Origin: Mucilaginibacter phenanthrenivorans
Lineage (GTDB): Bacteria; Bacteroidota; Bacteroidia; Sphingobacteriales; Sphingobacteriaceae
DNA: 64,000 nt
Assembly: GCF_024721155.1 (NCBI RefSeq)
Contig: NZ_JAHVAP010000002.1
Span: 248,001 to 312,000, forward strand
Reading direction: 5' to 3'
Shown: piece by piece, positions 54,646-63,667 of the stretch
Layout of the letters: every line of letters begins with the position of its first letter
How positions within the stretch are numbered: the first letter of the stretch is position 1
The notes under the pieces: generated by a model
What the model was told of the DNA's origin: nothing
The model's database searches: none
What the model saw: the letters and a program-made list of their open reading frames with translations, nothing else
Program-made: the position numbers and the translations under genes

Positions 54646-56025
54646 TTAAACTACAGTGCGCATGATTTTCATAACATCTTTTATTATGCCATCGGCCGTA
54701 TTTTTATCTTTTGCCTCGGCATATATTCTTATAACCGGCTCCGTATTTGACCGTCTTAGATGTACCCATCCGTGGTCAAAATCTATTTTTAAACCATCTA
54801 TCATGTTTTGGGGAATATGTGAAAAATTGGTTTTAACTCTTTCGATTATCAATTCAATATCTACAGATTCATCAAGCTCCAATTTATTTTTAGACATAAA
54901 ATAATCGGGATAAGTACTACGTAAGGCAGAAACTGGCTTGCCAAACCGAACTAGGTGGGTTAGAAATAAAGCGATGCCAACTAAGGCATCTCTTCCGTAA
55001 TGTAATTCAGGATAGATTATTCCACCATTGCCTTCGCCGCCTATCAATGCATCAACTTCTTTCATTTTATTTACCACATTTACTTCACCAACTGCCGCTG
55101 CATAATATTTGGCTCCTGTTCTTTCGGTAATATCCTTTAGCGCACGGGTTGATGACAAGTTGGAAACTGTGTTTCCTTTATTATATTTTAAAACATAATC
55201 AGCAACTGCTACCAATGTGTATTCTTCGCCAAATTTACTTCCATCTTCAGATACAAAGCATAAACGGTCAACATCGGGATCGACTGCGATACCTAAATCA
55301 GCCTGATGTCTTAATACCTCTTTTGAAAGTTCAGATAGATTTTCTGGCAATGGTTCGGGATCATGAGCAAAATTTCCGTCTGGTTCGCAATATAACTGAT
55401 AGATTGTTTTTACGCCCAATGCTTTTAACAAAGCTGGTACAAAAAACCCTCCCGTTGAGTTAACCGCATCAACCACTATTTTTAAATTTGCATTGCCTAT
55501 GGCAGCAGCATCAACAAGCGGTAGTGCCAATATTCGGTCAATATGTTTCCGCATATATGTTCCGTCATAAATTACATTGCCCAGTTTATCTACGTTAGCG
55601 TAATCAAAATCACAGTTTTCAGCTATATCAAGTACCATTTTTCCGTCGTCGTGATTAATAAATTCGCCGCGATGATTTAAAAGCTTTAAAGCATTCCATT
55701 GTTTAGGATTGTGACTGGCCGTTAATATTATTCCGCCGGCAGCATTTTCAGCAGGTACTGCAATCTCAACTGTCGGGGTGGTTGACAAGCCTAAGTCAAT
55801 TACATCAATACCCAAACCCTGTAGGGTGCCAACAACCAAATTGTTGACCATTGAACCTGATATCCGGGCATCCCGGCCAACTACAATTTTTCTTATACCT
55901 GACTGTCTCACGGCCCAGCATCCAAATGCCGAAGTGAATTTAACAATGTCTAATGGCGTTAAATTCTCGCCCACCTTACCACCAATGGTTCCCCTTATTC
56001 CTGAAATTGATTTAATTAAAGTCAT
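54646..56025 (-). CDS. glmM: Phosphohexomutase, probably phosphoglucosamine mutase
   Basis: 459 aa. Interconverts hexosamine or hexose 6- and 1-phosphates; the Bacteroidota GlmM type starts SISGIRGTIGG. The phosphoserine loop TASHNPKQWNALKLL has its Ser near residue 105, the metal loop DPDVDRLCF is near 247, the sugar-binding GGEGNGG near 319, and the phosphate-binding RRSNTEPVIRIYAE near 424. It lies 23 nt after the NagB-like fusion gene, forming a probable amino-sugar operon. Phosphomannomutase activity cannot be ruled out. Confidence 0.9.
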   Translation of the reverse strand: MTLIKSISGIRGTIGGKVGENLTPLDIVKFTSAFGCWAVRQSGIRKIVVGRDARISGSMVNNLVVGTLQGLGIDVIDLGLSTTPTVEIAVPAENAAGGIILTASHNPKQWNALKLLNHRGEFINHDDGKMVLDIAENCDFDYANVDKLGNVIYDGTYMRKHIDRILALPLVDAAAIGNANLKIVVDAVNSTGGFFVPALLKALGVKTIYQLYCEPDGNFAHDPEPLPENLSELSKEVLRHQADLGIAVDPDVDRLCFVSEDGSKFGEEYTLVAVADYVLKYNKGNTVSNLSSTRALKDITERTGAKYYAAAVGEVNVVNKMKEVDALIGGEGNGGIIYPELHYGRDALVGIALFLTHLVRFGKPVSALRSTYPDYFMSKNKLELDESVDIELIIERVKTNFSHIPQNMIDGLKIDFDHGWVHLRRSNTEPVIRIYAEAKDKNTADGIIKDVMKIMRTVV

Positions 56026-56048
56026 TATTATACAATTAGTTTAATAGC

Positions 56049-57968
56049 TTAAAATTTATATCTTACAAAAGCCTCCATAGCTTCGTATTCCGCCAGGCCA
56101 AGTTCATCATAGCGCCTTGCTGTTTCACTGTTTCTGTCTTCGGCCCTAACCCAAAACTCCCTTACATCATCGCCCGGAAAAACGGGGATGTCTTTTTGTG
56201 ACTGGTGCTTGAATATAGCATTGCGCTTTCTTAAAACTTCGTACGGAGACAATGGTATTGCCATTTCAATTTCAAATATTTCAAACTCATGCCAGGCTCC
56301 CCTATACATCCATAGCCAGCAATCTTTCACCCACTCTTCCGTTTTTTGCAGTTCTTGCAGTGCCGCGATAATGATATTAAAGCAAACCAGGTGAGTACCG
56401 TGCGGATCGGCAAAGTCGCCGGCGGCGAATATCTGTTGAGGTTTTATTTGCTGCAATAGTTCCATTGTTAACCTTATGTCTTCTGCACCTACAGCATTTT
56501 TTTGGGTTTTACCGGTTTCGTAAAAGGGTAATGCCATGAAATGGATATGGTCATCGTTTAAGCCGGCGTACCTTGCGCCTGATATGGCTTCGGTCTTCCT
56601 GATAAAACCTTTAACCGCTCTTATTTCAGAGGTGTCGATTTGGTTAGGTTGTTTTTGGCCAATAAACCGGCGCATTTCATTATAAATGCTTTTTATGTGA
56701 TGGTTGTCTTCGCCGATGCTTTTGTTAAAATCAATTGCAAATTCCACATAGCGCAGCACATCGTCATCCCAAACAGCTGTATTGCCGGAGGTTTGATAAG
56801 CTACATGAACATCATGTCCCTGATCAACCAAGCGTATAAAAGTGCCTCCCATTGATATTACATCATCGTCGGGATGCGGCGAAAAGATAATCGATCGTTT
56901 TTTGGCAGGCTGGGCCCGCTCTGGTCTCTGGGAGTCATCGGCATTAGGTTTGCCGCCTGGCCAGCCAGTTATGGTATGCTGCACCTGGTTGAAAATATCG
57001 ATATTTATATTGTACACCGGGCCTTGTTCTACAGCCAGTTGAGCCATGCCATGATTGTTATAATCATCTTCGGTTAACTTCAGTATTGGCTTACTCAAAG
57101 TAGTAGCCAGCCATATTATCGCTTTCTTTTTTAATGTATTTTCCCATACGCAATCTTTAACCAGCCATGGTGTATCAAAGCGGGTTAGTTCTGAAGCAGC
57201 AGCCTCATCAAGCACAAATTCAACATGATCTGACAGTTGCAAAAAAGTTGCCGGTACTTCTTCTGATATTTCACCTTCAACTGCTTTTTTTATAATTGGC
57301 GCCTTTTTACGGCTCCAAGCCATCAATATAATTTGGCGTGCTTTGAAAATGGTACCAATTCCCATGGTAATTGCTTTAGTCGGTACATTTTGTTTGCCTC
57401 CAAAGTCTCGGGCGGCGTCGCTACGAGTAAGGTCATCCAATGTTACCAGCCTTGTTCCTGAATTACGCGCCGACCCCGGCTCATTAAAGCCAATATGGCC
57501 TGTACGGCCAATGCCTAGTATTTGAAGGTCAAGTCCCCCAACAGCCTCAATCTCGCGTTCATAATTCAAACAAAAATCGGCCGCTCCCTCTTTATCTAAT
57601 GTGCCATCAGGAATATGAATATTTCGTTTATCAATATCAATGTGGCTGAACAAGTTTTCATTCATAAACGCCACATAACTTTGTACCGCCGTTGGGTGCA
57701 TCGGATAGTATTCGTTCAGGTTAAATGTGATTACGTTTTTAAAGCTCAATCCCTCTTCGCGGTGATGCCTCACCAATTCCTTATATACAGCAATGGGGGT
57801 TACGCCTGTTGCAAGGCCTAAAACTGCCTTTTCATTGTTTTGTTGTTTAGTGCGAATTAGCGCTGCAATCCGCTGCGCGACCGTTATGGAGGCTGCCTGC
57901 TGATCTCGGTACACTGTTACATGCAGCTTTTCATACCTGGTTTCTTCCAGTAAATTTAATCTGGCCAT
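56049..57968 (-). CDS. NagB-like (glucosamine-6-phosphate deaminase-like) and PIG-L/LmbE fusion
   Basis: 639 aa. Residues about 12-260 match NagB, the enzyme that turns glucosamine-6-phosphate into fructose-6-phosphate and ammonia (LGLATGVTPIAVYKEL, GIGRTGHIGFNEPG). Residues about 355-560 form a PIG-L (LmbE) deacetylase-like domain with zinc motif SPHPDDDVISMGGTF near 360. In the NagB half, Asn85 stands where E. coli has the catalytic Asp72, and Thr156 replaces Asp141, while His158 and Glu163 are kept. It may be a deaminase-like protein with another reaction. Upstream of glmM; a decayed galE start lies just before it. Confidence 0.88.
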   Translation of the reverse strand: MARLNLLEETRYEKLHVTVYRDQQAASITVAQRIAALIRTKQQNNEKAVLGLATGVTPIAVYKELVRHHREEGLSFKNVITFNLNEYYPMHPTAVQSYVAFMNENLFSHIDIDKRNIHIPDGTLDKEGAADFCLNYEREIEAVGGLDLQILGIGRTGHIGFNEPGSARNSGTRLVTLDDLTRSDAARDFGGKQNVPTKAITMGIGTIFKARQIILMAWSRKKAPIIKKAVEGEISEEVPATFLQLSDHVEFVLDEAAASELTRFDTPWLVKDCVWENTLKKKAIIWLATTLSKPILKLTEDDYNNHGMAQLAVEQGPVYNINIDIFNQVQHTITGWPGGKPNADDSQRPERAQPAKKRSIIFSPHPDDDVISMGGTFIRLVDQGHDVHVAYQTSGNTAVWDDDVLRYVEFAIDFNKSIGEDNHHIKSIYNEMRRFIGQKQPNQIDTSEIRAVKGFIRKTEAISGARYAGLNDDHIHFMALPFYETGKTQKNAVGAEDIRLTMELLQQIKPQQIFAAGDFADPHGTHLVCFNIIIAALQELQKTEEWVKDCWLWMYRGAWHEFEIFEIEMAIPLSPYEVLRKRNAIFKHQSQKDIPVFPGDDVREFWVRAEDRNSETARRYDELGLAEYEAMEAFVRYKF

Positions 57969-58060
57969 ACGTGCTTAATTAGATGTTAATATTTGATGTG
58001 TATTAATATATTGTTCTCACGCCCACGCCGATTGCATTAAGATGGTATAATGCCGGTTAT

Positions 58061-58214
58061 TTAAGCAATTTGATTTACAATAAAAGGCCTTGAATTGGAG
58101 AGGTTATCGATTAATAATAACTTCATAGCCGCTGACTTGAAGTTCTACAACGGTATGTGAACCAATATAGCCGGTTCCTCCGGTAACTAAAATTTTTTTT
58201 GGTTGTTTTTTCAT
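58061..58214 (-). pseudogene. galE: Broken N-terminal fragment of galE (UDP-glucose 4-epimerase)
   Basis: From the ATG at 58212-58214 the reading is MKKQPKKILVTGGTGYIGSH followed by TVVELQVSGYEVIINR and a stop at 58104-58106. The NAD motif GGTGYIGS and what follows are those of GalE. One extra A near 58112 breaks the frame: without it the reading would go on as IIIDNLSNSRPFIVNQIA, the expected GalE sequence, to 58061. Nothing of the remaining 280 or so residues is present, so it is both frameshifted and truncated. Confidence 0.85.
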
Positions 58215-58434
58215 ATTTGCGTGTTCGGTAACGCAAAAATATCAAAATTTATCAAATAGCATAAAAATGAATCGACTATGCAATCGGTATTTTAGTAATT
58301 CCAGATGTCTAAGGCTTGTAAAGGGCTTATTAATACGTGATGGGCAATATTGATTATATGTTGCTATATGGTATAATAATGACGCGTATTTTTTATTCTT
58401 TATATAAACAGTCGATTAAAATGTGTTTTTTCCT

Positions 58435-58464
58435 TTGGTTTAAATTGATTTGTTGATATATTTG
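58435..58464 (+). promoter_or_regulatory. Promoter of the secreted glycoside hydrolase gene
   Basis: TTG at 58435-58437 and TATATTTG at 58457-58464 with a 19-nt spacer, a good Bacteroidota match. The start codon is 40 nt downstream. Confidence 0.7.
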
Positions 58465-58476
58465 TGTGCGCACACA
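58463..58476. promoter_or_regulatory. Palindrome TGTGTGCGCACACA, likely operator
   Basis: A perfect 14-bp palindrome with a central CG, overlapping the end of the -7 element and the expected start of transcription. LacI-family operators are palindromes with a central CpG, and a LacI-type gene follows two genes later. A repressor bound here would block the promoter. Binding is inferred. Confidence 0.55.
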
Positions 58477-58503
58477 TTAACCCACGCCGTTTAATTTATA
58501 AAC

Positions 58504-60516
58504 ATGTTAAAAAAACTATTGTTTCTATTTTTCGCCGGACTGTCTATTGGTTCACAGGCACAAAGTATTTTCCTTTCAGGCGCAAAGCCCGGTAAAGCGA
58601 CAGCTTCTTCGGATAACGGATCGTTTATTCTAAAAAATAAATGTTTATCGGTCAAATGGGTTTCCGATAAGAGCACCATTAGCATCGGTAATTTTTCAAC
58701 GCAGAATCGTGGGCCTCTCTCCTTAAAGGGGGGGCATTTATTCCAATTGGAGCTTAAAGATGGTACAGTTATTAGTTCTGCAGATTTTAAATTAGGTAGT
58801 GTCCCTGAAATTTTAAAGATAGAAGGCAATAAGCAGGCGGTTAAACTTGCCGACAAAGAGGATGGCAAAGAAATTATAGTGGAATTGTTGAGTGAAAAGT
58901 ATGGAATCCGCGTTAAATGGGAAGCTATTTTAAAAAATAATTCAAACTATATAAGGCAGGTATTTACTTTTCACGCCCTCAAATATCCTTTATTGATACA
59001 GAAATTAGAACTTATTAAATTGCCTTCGGTAACAGGGGTAAAACCTTTAGGAACTGTTGACGGATCGCCATTGGTCTCAAGGGATTTATTTTTTGCATGT
59101 GAAAGCCCGGCAAGCAAGTATGAGAATAAAGGCGGCTGGATCAATAGTTATATGGAATGTAAGGAACCAATAACCGACCTCACAGTATCTACAGTATGGG
59201 GCGTGGCCCCCGGGGAGCAGTTGCGTCGCGGGTTTACTTATTACCTGGAACGTGAAAGAGCGGTGCCCTACAGGCAAATGCTTCACTATAATTCGTGGTA
59301 TGATATATCATGGGCGGATCGTAAACTGACAGACTCGGCTTGCCTTGACCGCATTAAGGTGTTTGGGGATAGTCTAAGTGTAAAACGCGGTATCAACCTG
59401 AATGCATTTTTATTTGATGATGGATGGGATGATAACCAAACCTTATGGCAGATCAGTAAAAAGAATTTCCCCGTGGGTTTCGATAATATCAAAGCATTGG
59501 CCAGTAAATACAATGCGTCAATAGGGTTGTGGATGTCACCATGGGGCGGTTACGAGCAGGCAAAGGAACAAAGGCTGGAATATGGCCGAAAACAAAATCC
59601 ACCGTTTGAAACTAATTCGCATGGCTTTTCGCTTTCGGGCCCAATATATTCAAAACGATTTAAAGAGGTAGCTACCAGTTTTGTTACCAATTACGGCCTG
59701 TCCATGTTTAAATTTGATGGGGTAGGGGCAGGTGATCAGTCGACAGGTGCTACTCCTGAATATCAAACGGATATGGAATCCTTGTTAAATCTGGTATCAA
59801 ACCTGCGCACGGTTAAGCCAGATCTTTATTTTAGCCTCACTATAGGTACGTGGCCGTCGCCCTTCTGGCTTAAATATGGTGACGCCATTTGGAGAAACGG
59901 GTGGGACACCAACACCGAAGGACAAGGCGATACACGACAACAATGGCTTAATTATCGCGACGGGCAAGTCTACAAAAACATTGTACGGCGCGGCCCGCTT
60001 TATCCTTTAAGCTCATTGATGTACCATGGTGTTTGCATAGCCGATAATGGTCCGCCTGCTAAATTTGATATGAAGGATGAGGATATTGCTGATGAGATCT
60101 GGTCGTTTTTTGGATCAGGGACAAGCCTCCAGGAATTATATATTAATCCGCATAAGTTAAATACAAACAATTGGAATTGCCTGGCGGCCGCAATAAAATG
60201 GTCGCGATCTAACGCCGATATCATGGCCGATGTTCATTGGGTAGGCGGCGATCCTGCTACAGGCGACATTTATGGTTTTGCAGCGTGGTCACCCAAAAAG
60301 GCTGTTCTTACTTTAAGGAATCCTTCCAATAAAGAGAAAGCCTTCCAGATTAATGTGGGCAAGGTATTTGAACTGCCGGTAAACAGCAAAGATAATTACA
60401 CTTTCTATAACGCCAGGGAGGAGGCCAATAAGTCCCCTTTATTTAAAGGAACGTCTTATACAGTTACCCTGCAGCCTTTTGAGGTTATGGTATTAAATGC
60501 ATCGCCAGTTAATTAG
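58504..60516 (+). CDS. Secreted clan GH-D glycoside hydrolase, GH36-like
   Basis: 670 aa. Signal peptide MLKKLLFLFFAGLSIGSQAQ. An N-terminal beta-sandwich (about 40-250) precedes a (beta/alpha)8 barrel with FLFDDGWDD near 300-308 and MFKFDGVGAG near 400-409, where the Asp of the KxD motif is the expected nucleophile as in GH36, GH27 and GH31. A C-terminal beta domain closes the protein. It may release alpha-galactose or alpha-N-acetylgalactosamine from glycans; proteins of this group are sometimes labelled enterotoxin-like. Exact family and substrate are open. Confidence 0.8.
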   Translation: MLKKLLFLFFAGLSIGSQAQSIFLSGAKPGKATASSDNGSFILKNKCLSVKWVSDKSTISIGNFSTQNRGPLSLKGGHLFQLELKDGTVISSADFKLGSVPEILKIEGNKQAVKLADKEDGKEIIVELLSEKYGIRVKWEAILKNNSNYIRQVFTFHALKYPLLIQKLELIKLPSVTGVKPLGTVDGSPLVSRDLFFACESPASKYENKGGWINSYMECKEPITDLTVSTVWGVAPGEQLRRGFTYYLERERAVPYRQMLHYNSWYDISWADRKLTDSACLDRIKVFGDSLSVKRGINLNAFLFDDGWDDNQTLWQISKKNFPVGFDNIKALASKYNASIGLWMSPWGGYEQAKEQRLEYGRKQNPPFETNSHGFSLSGPIYSKRFKEVATSFVTNYGLSMFKFDGVGAGDQSTGATPEYQTDMESLLNLVSNLRTVKPDLYFSLTIGTWPSPFWLKYGDAIWRNGWDTNTEGQGDTRQQWLNYRDGQVYKNIVRRGPLYPLSSLMYHGVCIADNGPPAKFDMKDEDIADEIWSFFGSGTSLQELYINPHKLNTNNWNCLAAAIKWSRSNADIMADVHWVGGDPATGDIYGFAAWSPKKAVLTLRNPSNKEKAFQINVGKVFELPVNSKDNYTFYNAREEANKSPLFKGTSYTVTLQPFEVMVLNASPVN

Positions 60517-60611
60517 TCGGGACAACTTTTAGTTAACCAATGGTTTTTTTACAGCAAGTAATTAATCGGTTTGCTTGTGTTTTTATACTTTAAAATTCTT
60601 ATCAATTGCAA

Positions 60612-62381
60612 ATGAGAAAGATATCTATAGCGATTTTATTAATCTCCTGTTTATTTAGTACGGTATGCTTTTCCCAGGTTCCAACAGCTTTTAAATGGCT
60701 AAACCCGGCTAAGGCTGGTTTTTCGGTTATTGAAGGGCAGGCCTGGCCAAACGAGGTTAAAAGTGCTTATGACCGTTTTCCTGCCCGTGCCGAAAAGAAT
60801 CTCAATCCGAATGTTTGGAATATATCGCACAGCAGTGCCGGGCTATATGTAAAGTTTAAAACGAATGCTCAAAAAATCATCATACGCTATAAAGTTAAGG
60901 GTGATTTTGCCATGTCGCACATGCCGGCTACAGGAGTAAGCGGACTGGATCTGTATGCGCTTGACCCCAATGGGAAGTGGTGTATGGCGCCGGGCAGCTT
61001 TTCATTTAAAGATACAATTACCTATACCTATTCAAATATTAAAGTGAGTGTCGATTTCCCCGGCCGAAGCTATGAATACAGGCTTTTTCTGCCATTGTAC
61101 AATTCAGTATCCTGGCTTGAAATCGGTGTTCCTGCTACTGATGCATTTAATTTCATGCCGCTGTCTAAAGAAAAACCTGTGCTTGTGTATGGAACATCCA
61201 TTGCCCAGGGTGGTTGTGCATCGAGGCCCGGTTTGGCATGGACCGCAATTTTACAACGCAGCCTGGACCGCCCTCTGGTGAACCTTGGTTTTACAGGTTC
61301 GGGACTGCTTGAAAAGTCGGTTGTTGACCTGATGGCAGAGATTGACGCAAAAATATACGTACTCGATTGCATGCCCAATTTGGTAAGTTTTTCTGACCAA
61401 GAAATTGAAAAACGGTTATTAAGTTCTGTACAAAGTTTGAACGGAAAGCATCCGCTGGTGCCAATACTGCTTGTAGAACATAGTGATGCTAATGTAGACG
61501 GGCTGTTAGATACAGGCAGGAATGCTGATTATAGTCGTGTAAACAAGGTGCTTGGCCGGGTTTATTCAAGCCTAATTGCCGGAGGGACTAAAAACGTTTA
61601 TTTATTAACCAACAAGGAAATTGGTTTCGATATTAACTCAACGGTTGATGGTATTCATCCTAATGATGCTGGGATGGAAAAATACGCCATCGCTTATGAG
61701 AAGGCCACACGCGAAATTATTAATGAACCAGCCGGTAAGTATTCAACCACTGTGCCGGTGGTACAAAGCCGGGATGGCTATTATGACTGGCGAAGCAGGC
61801 ATAATGAAATACTAACGCTCATTAAAACTGATTCGCCTAAAATTGTGTTCCTTGGTAATTCTATTCTGAATTATTGGGGCGGCGTACCAAAAGCTCCCTT
61901 AGCAAGAGGTGCTGACTCGTGGAATAAATACTTAAAGCCCTTAGGCGTAAAAAATTTTGGTTTTGGCTGGGACCGGGTAGAGAATGTATTGTGGCGTGTA
62001 TACCATGAAGAACTGGATGGTTTTAAGGCCGATAAGGTTATGATTATGATAGGTACCAACAATTTGTCTGTTAGCAATGACCAGGAAATAGTAGAAGGGC
62101 TAAAATTGCTGGTACAGGCAGTAAAGGTACGCCAACCCGAAACCGAAATTCTTTTATCAGGCTTGCTGCCGAGGAGGGCAATGGAAAAACGAATAGATGT
62201 ACTTAATAAAGCCATTGCAAAGCTGGCATCTCAATCCCGGGTTCGTTTTATTAATCCGGGGAAATTACTGCTTAATCGCGCCGGGAATATTGACGAATCC
62301 TTTTTTGGCGATGGGCTGCATCCTAATGAGGTAGGTTATCAAAAGTTAGCAATTGCTTTGGTTCCATATCTCAAAAAATAA
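60612..62381 (+). CDS. Secreted protein with two SGNH hydrolase domains
   Basis: 589 aa from the ATG at 60612. After the signal peptide (to about residue 21) comes an N-terminal beta domain (about 25-180) often placed before such hydrolases. The first SGNH domain (about 183-365) has the nucleophile in GTSIAQGG (Ser near 196) and DGIHPND near 344. The second (about 400-589) has GNSILNYW (Ser near 416), IGTNN and DGLHPNE near 563. Both Ser and Asp-His pairs are intact, so both may remove ester groups, for example acetyl groups on glycans. It follows the glycoside hydrolase by 95 nt. Confidence 0.88.
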   Translation: MRKISIAILLISCLFSTVCFSQVPTAFKWLNPAKAGFSVIEGQAWPNEVKSAYDRFPARAEKNLNPNVWNISHSSAGLYVKFKTNAQKIIIRYKVKGDFAMSHMPATGVSGLDLYALDPNGKWCMAPGSFSFKDTITYTYSNIKVSVDFPGRSYEYRLFLPLYNSVSWLEIGVPATDAFNFMPLSKEKPVLVYGTSIAQGGCASRPGLAWTAILQRSLDRPLVNLGFTGSGLLEKSVVDLMAEIDAKIYVLDCMPNLVSFSDQEIEKRLLSSVQSLNGKHPLVPILLVEHSDANVDGLLDTGRNADYSRVNKVLGRVYSSLIAGGTKNVYLLTNKEIGFDINSTVDGIHPNDAGMEKYAIAYEKATREIINEPAGKYSTTVPVVQSRDGYYDWRSRHNEILTLIKTDSPKIVFLGNSILNYWGGVPKAPLARGADSWNKYLKPLGVKNFGFGWDRVENVLWRVYHEELDGFKADKVMIMIGTNNLSVSNDQEIVEGLKLLVQAVKVRQPETEILLSGLLPRRAMEKRIDVLNKAIAKLASQSRVRFINPGKLLLNRAGNIDESFFGDGLHPNEVGYQKLAIALVPYLKK

Positions 62382-62581
62382 TAACACCACCCTGTTTTAA
62401 ATAGAACGGACTCCTGGTTGTTTTTCGAAATGATTGGGTACACACGGCCCCGCATCACCATTGGTATTCTGCTTTTAATTAAGTTTTTGATAAAGCGCTA
62501 AATTCCACTAAATTTTAGCTGCATAATGTGATGAAACTATATTAAATTACATTTGCTATCTTTTTTACATCAAAGCTCAAT

Positions 62582-63667
62582 ATGAAGAATAAAATTGTAC
62601 GCATTAAAGATATTGCCGAAAAAGCGAAGGTTTCAACAGGTACAGTTGACAGGGTATTGCATAAGCGGGGACGCGTGTCAAAGAAGGTAGAGGAGAAGAT
62701 CCTTAAGATCATTGAAGAGATGGATTATGAGCCAAATCTTATGGCAAGAGCACTGGGTTCCAATAAAATATATCAAATTGCTGCATTAATTCCAGATCAT
62801 AAAAGCGACTCCTATTGGTACGCCCCTAAAGCAGGCATTGAAAAGGCGGAGAAGGATCTGAAACAATACGGCATTGTTGTTCAGCAATATGTATTTGATC
62901 CCTACGATGTGGAATCATTTATAAAAAATGCCAGTCAATTAACAAAGGATAATCCGGATGGCATAATTTTATCCCCTATATTCTACAGGGAAACACTGCC
63001 ATTTTTCGAAAAATGGAAGGTAGCCGAAATTCCATTTGTGTTGTTTAATACCCAAATTACCGAATACGAGCCCCTAAGTTATATTGGTCAGGATTCTTAT
63101 CAGAGTGGTTTTTTGGCCGGAAAACTTATTCATTATGGTCAGCCGGAGCCTTGTTCGGTGTTAATTGCACATATTGATGAAGAAATAAGTAATGCCGCCC
63201 ACCTTTTAAAAAAAGAGCAGGGATTTCGCAATTATTTTTCTCAAAATAACCTGGAACACCAATACAAAATTTTAAGAATTGAATTAAACAGGGCAAATGC
63301 GGCTTTGTTTATAACACAGCTTGATGCTGTTATTGATAGCACACCAGATATGGCCAGTATTTTTGTAACAACATCAAAAGCATATGAAATTGCCAGGCAC
63401 CTGGAGCAGCGGCATATAAAGCATATCAAAATAATAGGATATGATTTACTGCCTCAAAATTTGTATTTTCTGAATAAAGGGGCAATTAGTTTCCTGATTA
63501 ACCAAAACCCTAAGGGGCAGGGCTACTGGGGTATTTATCAGTTAACAGACCACCTTGTATTTAAAAAGGAAGTTCCTATTATCAAATATCTTCCACTTGA
63601 TATAGTTACCAAAGAAAATGTGAATTATTATAAAGATGATGAGGATACTGTTTATTTAGATATTTGA
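62582..63667 (+). CDS. LacI-family transcriptional regulator
   Basis: 361 aa. The N-terminal DNA-binding helix-turn-helix is VRIKDIAEKAKVSTGTVDRVLHKRGRVSKKVEEKI (about 5-40), with the hinge helix near 50-60 (NLMARALGSN). The rest is a periplasmic-binding-protein fold for a sugar ligand (IAALIPDHKSDSYWYAPKAGIEKAEKDL, DGIILSPIFYRE). It probably senses a sugar derived from the substrate of the two upstream enzymes and may bind the palindrome at 58463. Confidence 0.92.
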   Translation: MKNKIVRIKDIAEKAKVSTGTVDRVLHKRGRVSKKVEEKILKIIEEMDYEPNLMARALGSNKIYQIAALIPDHKSDSYWYAPKAGIEKAEKDLKQYGIVVQQYVFDPYDVESFIKNASQLTKDNPDGIILSPIFYRETLPFFEKWKVAEIPFVLFNTQITEYEPLSYIGQDSYQSGFLAGKLIHYGQPEPCSVLIAHIDEEISNAAHLLKKEQGFRNYFSQNNLEHQYKILRIELNRANAALFITQLDAVIDSTPDMASIFVTTSKAYEIARHLEQRHIKHIKIIGYDLLPQNLYFLNKGAISFLINQNPKGQGYWGIYQLTDHLVFKKEVPIIKYLPLDIVTKENVNYYKDDEDTVYLDI

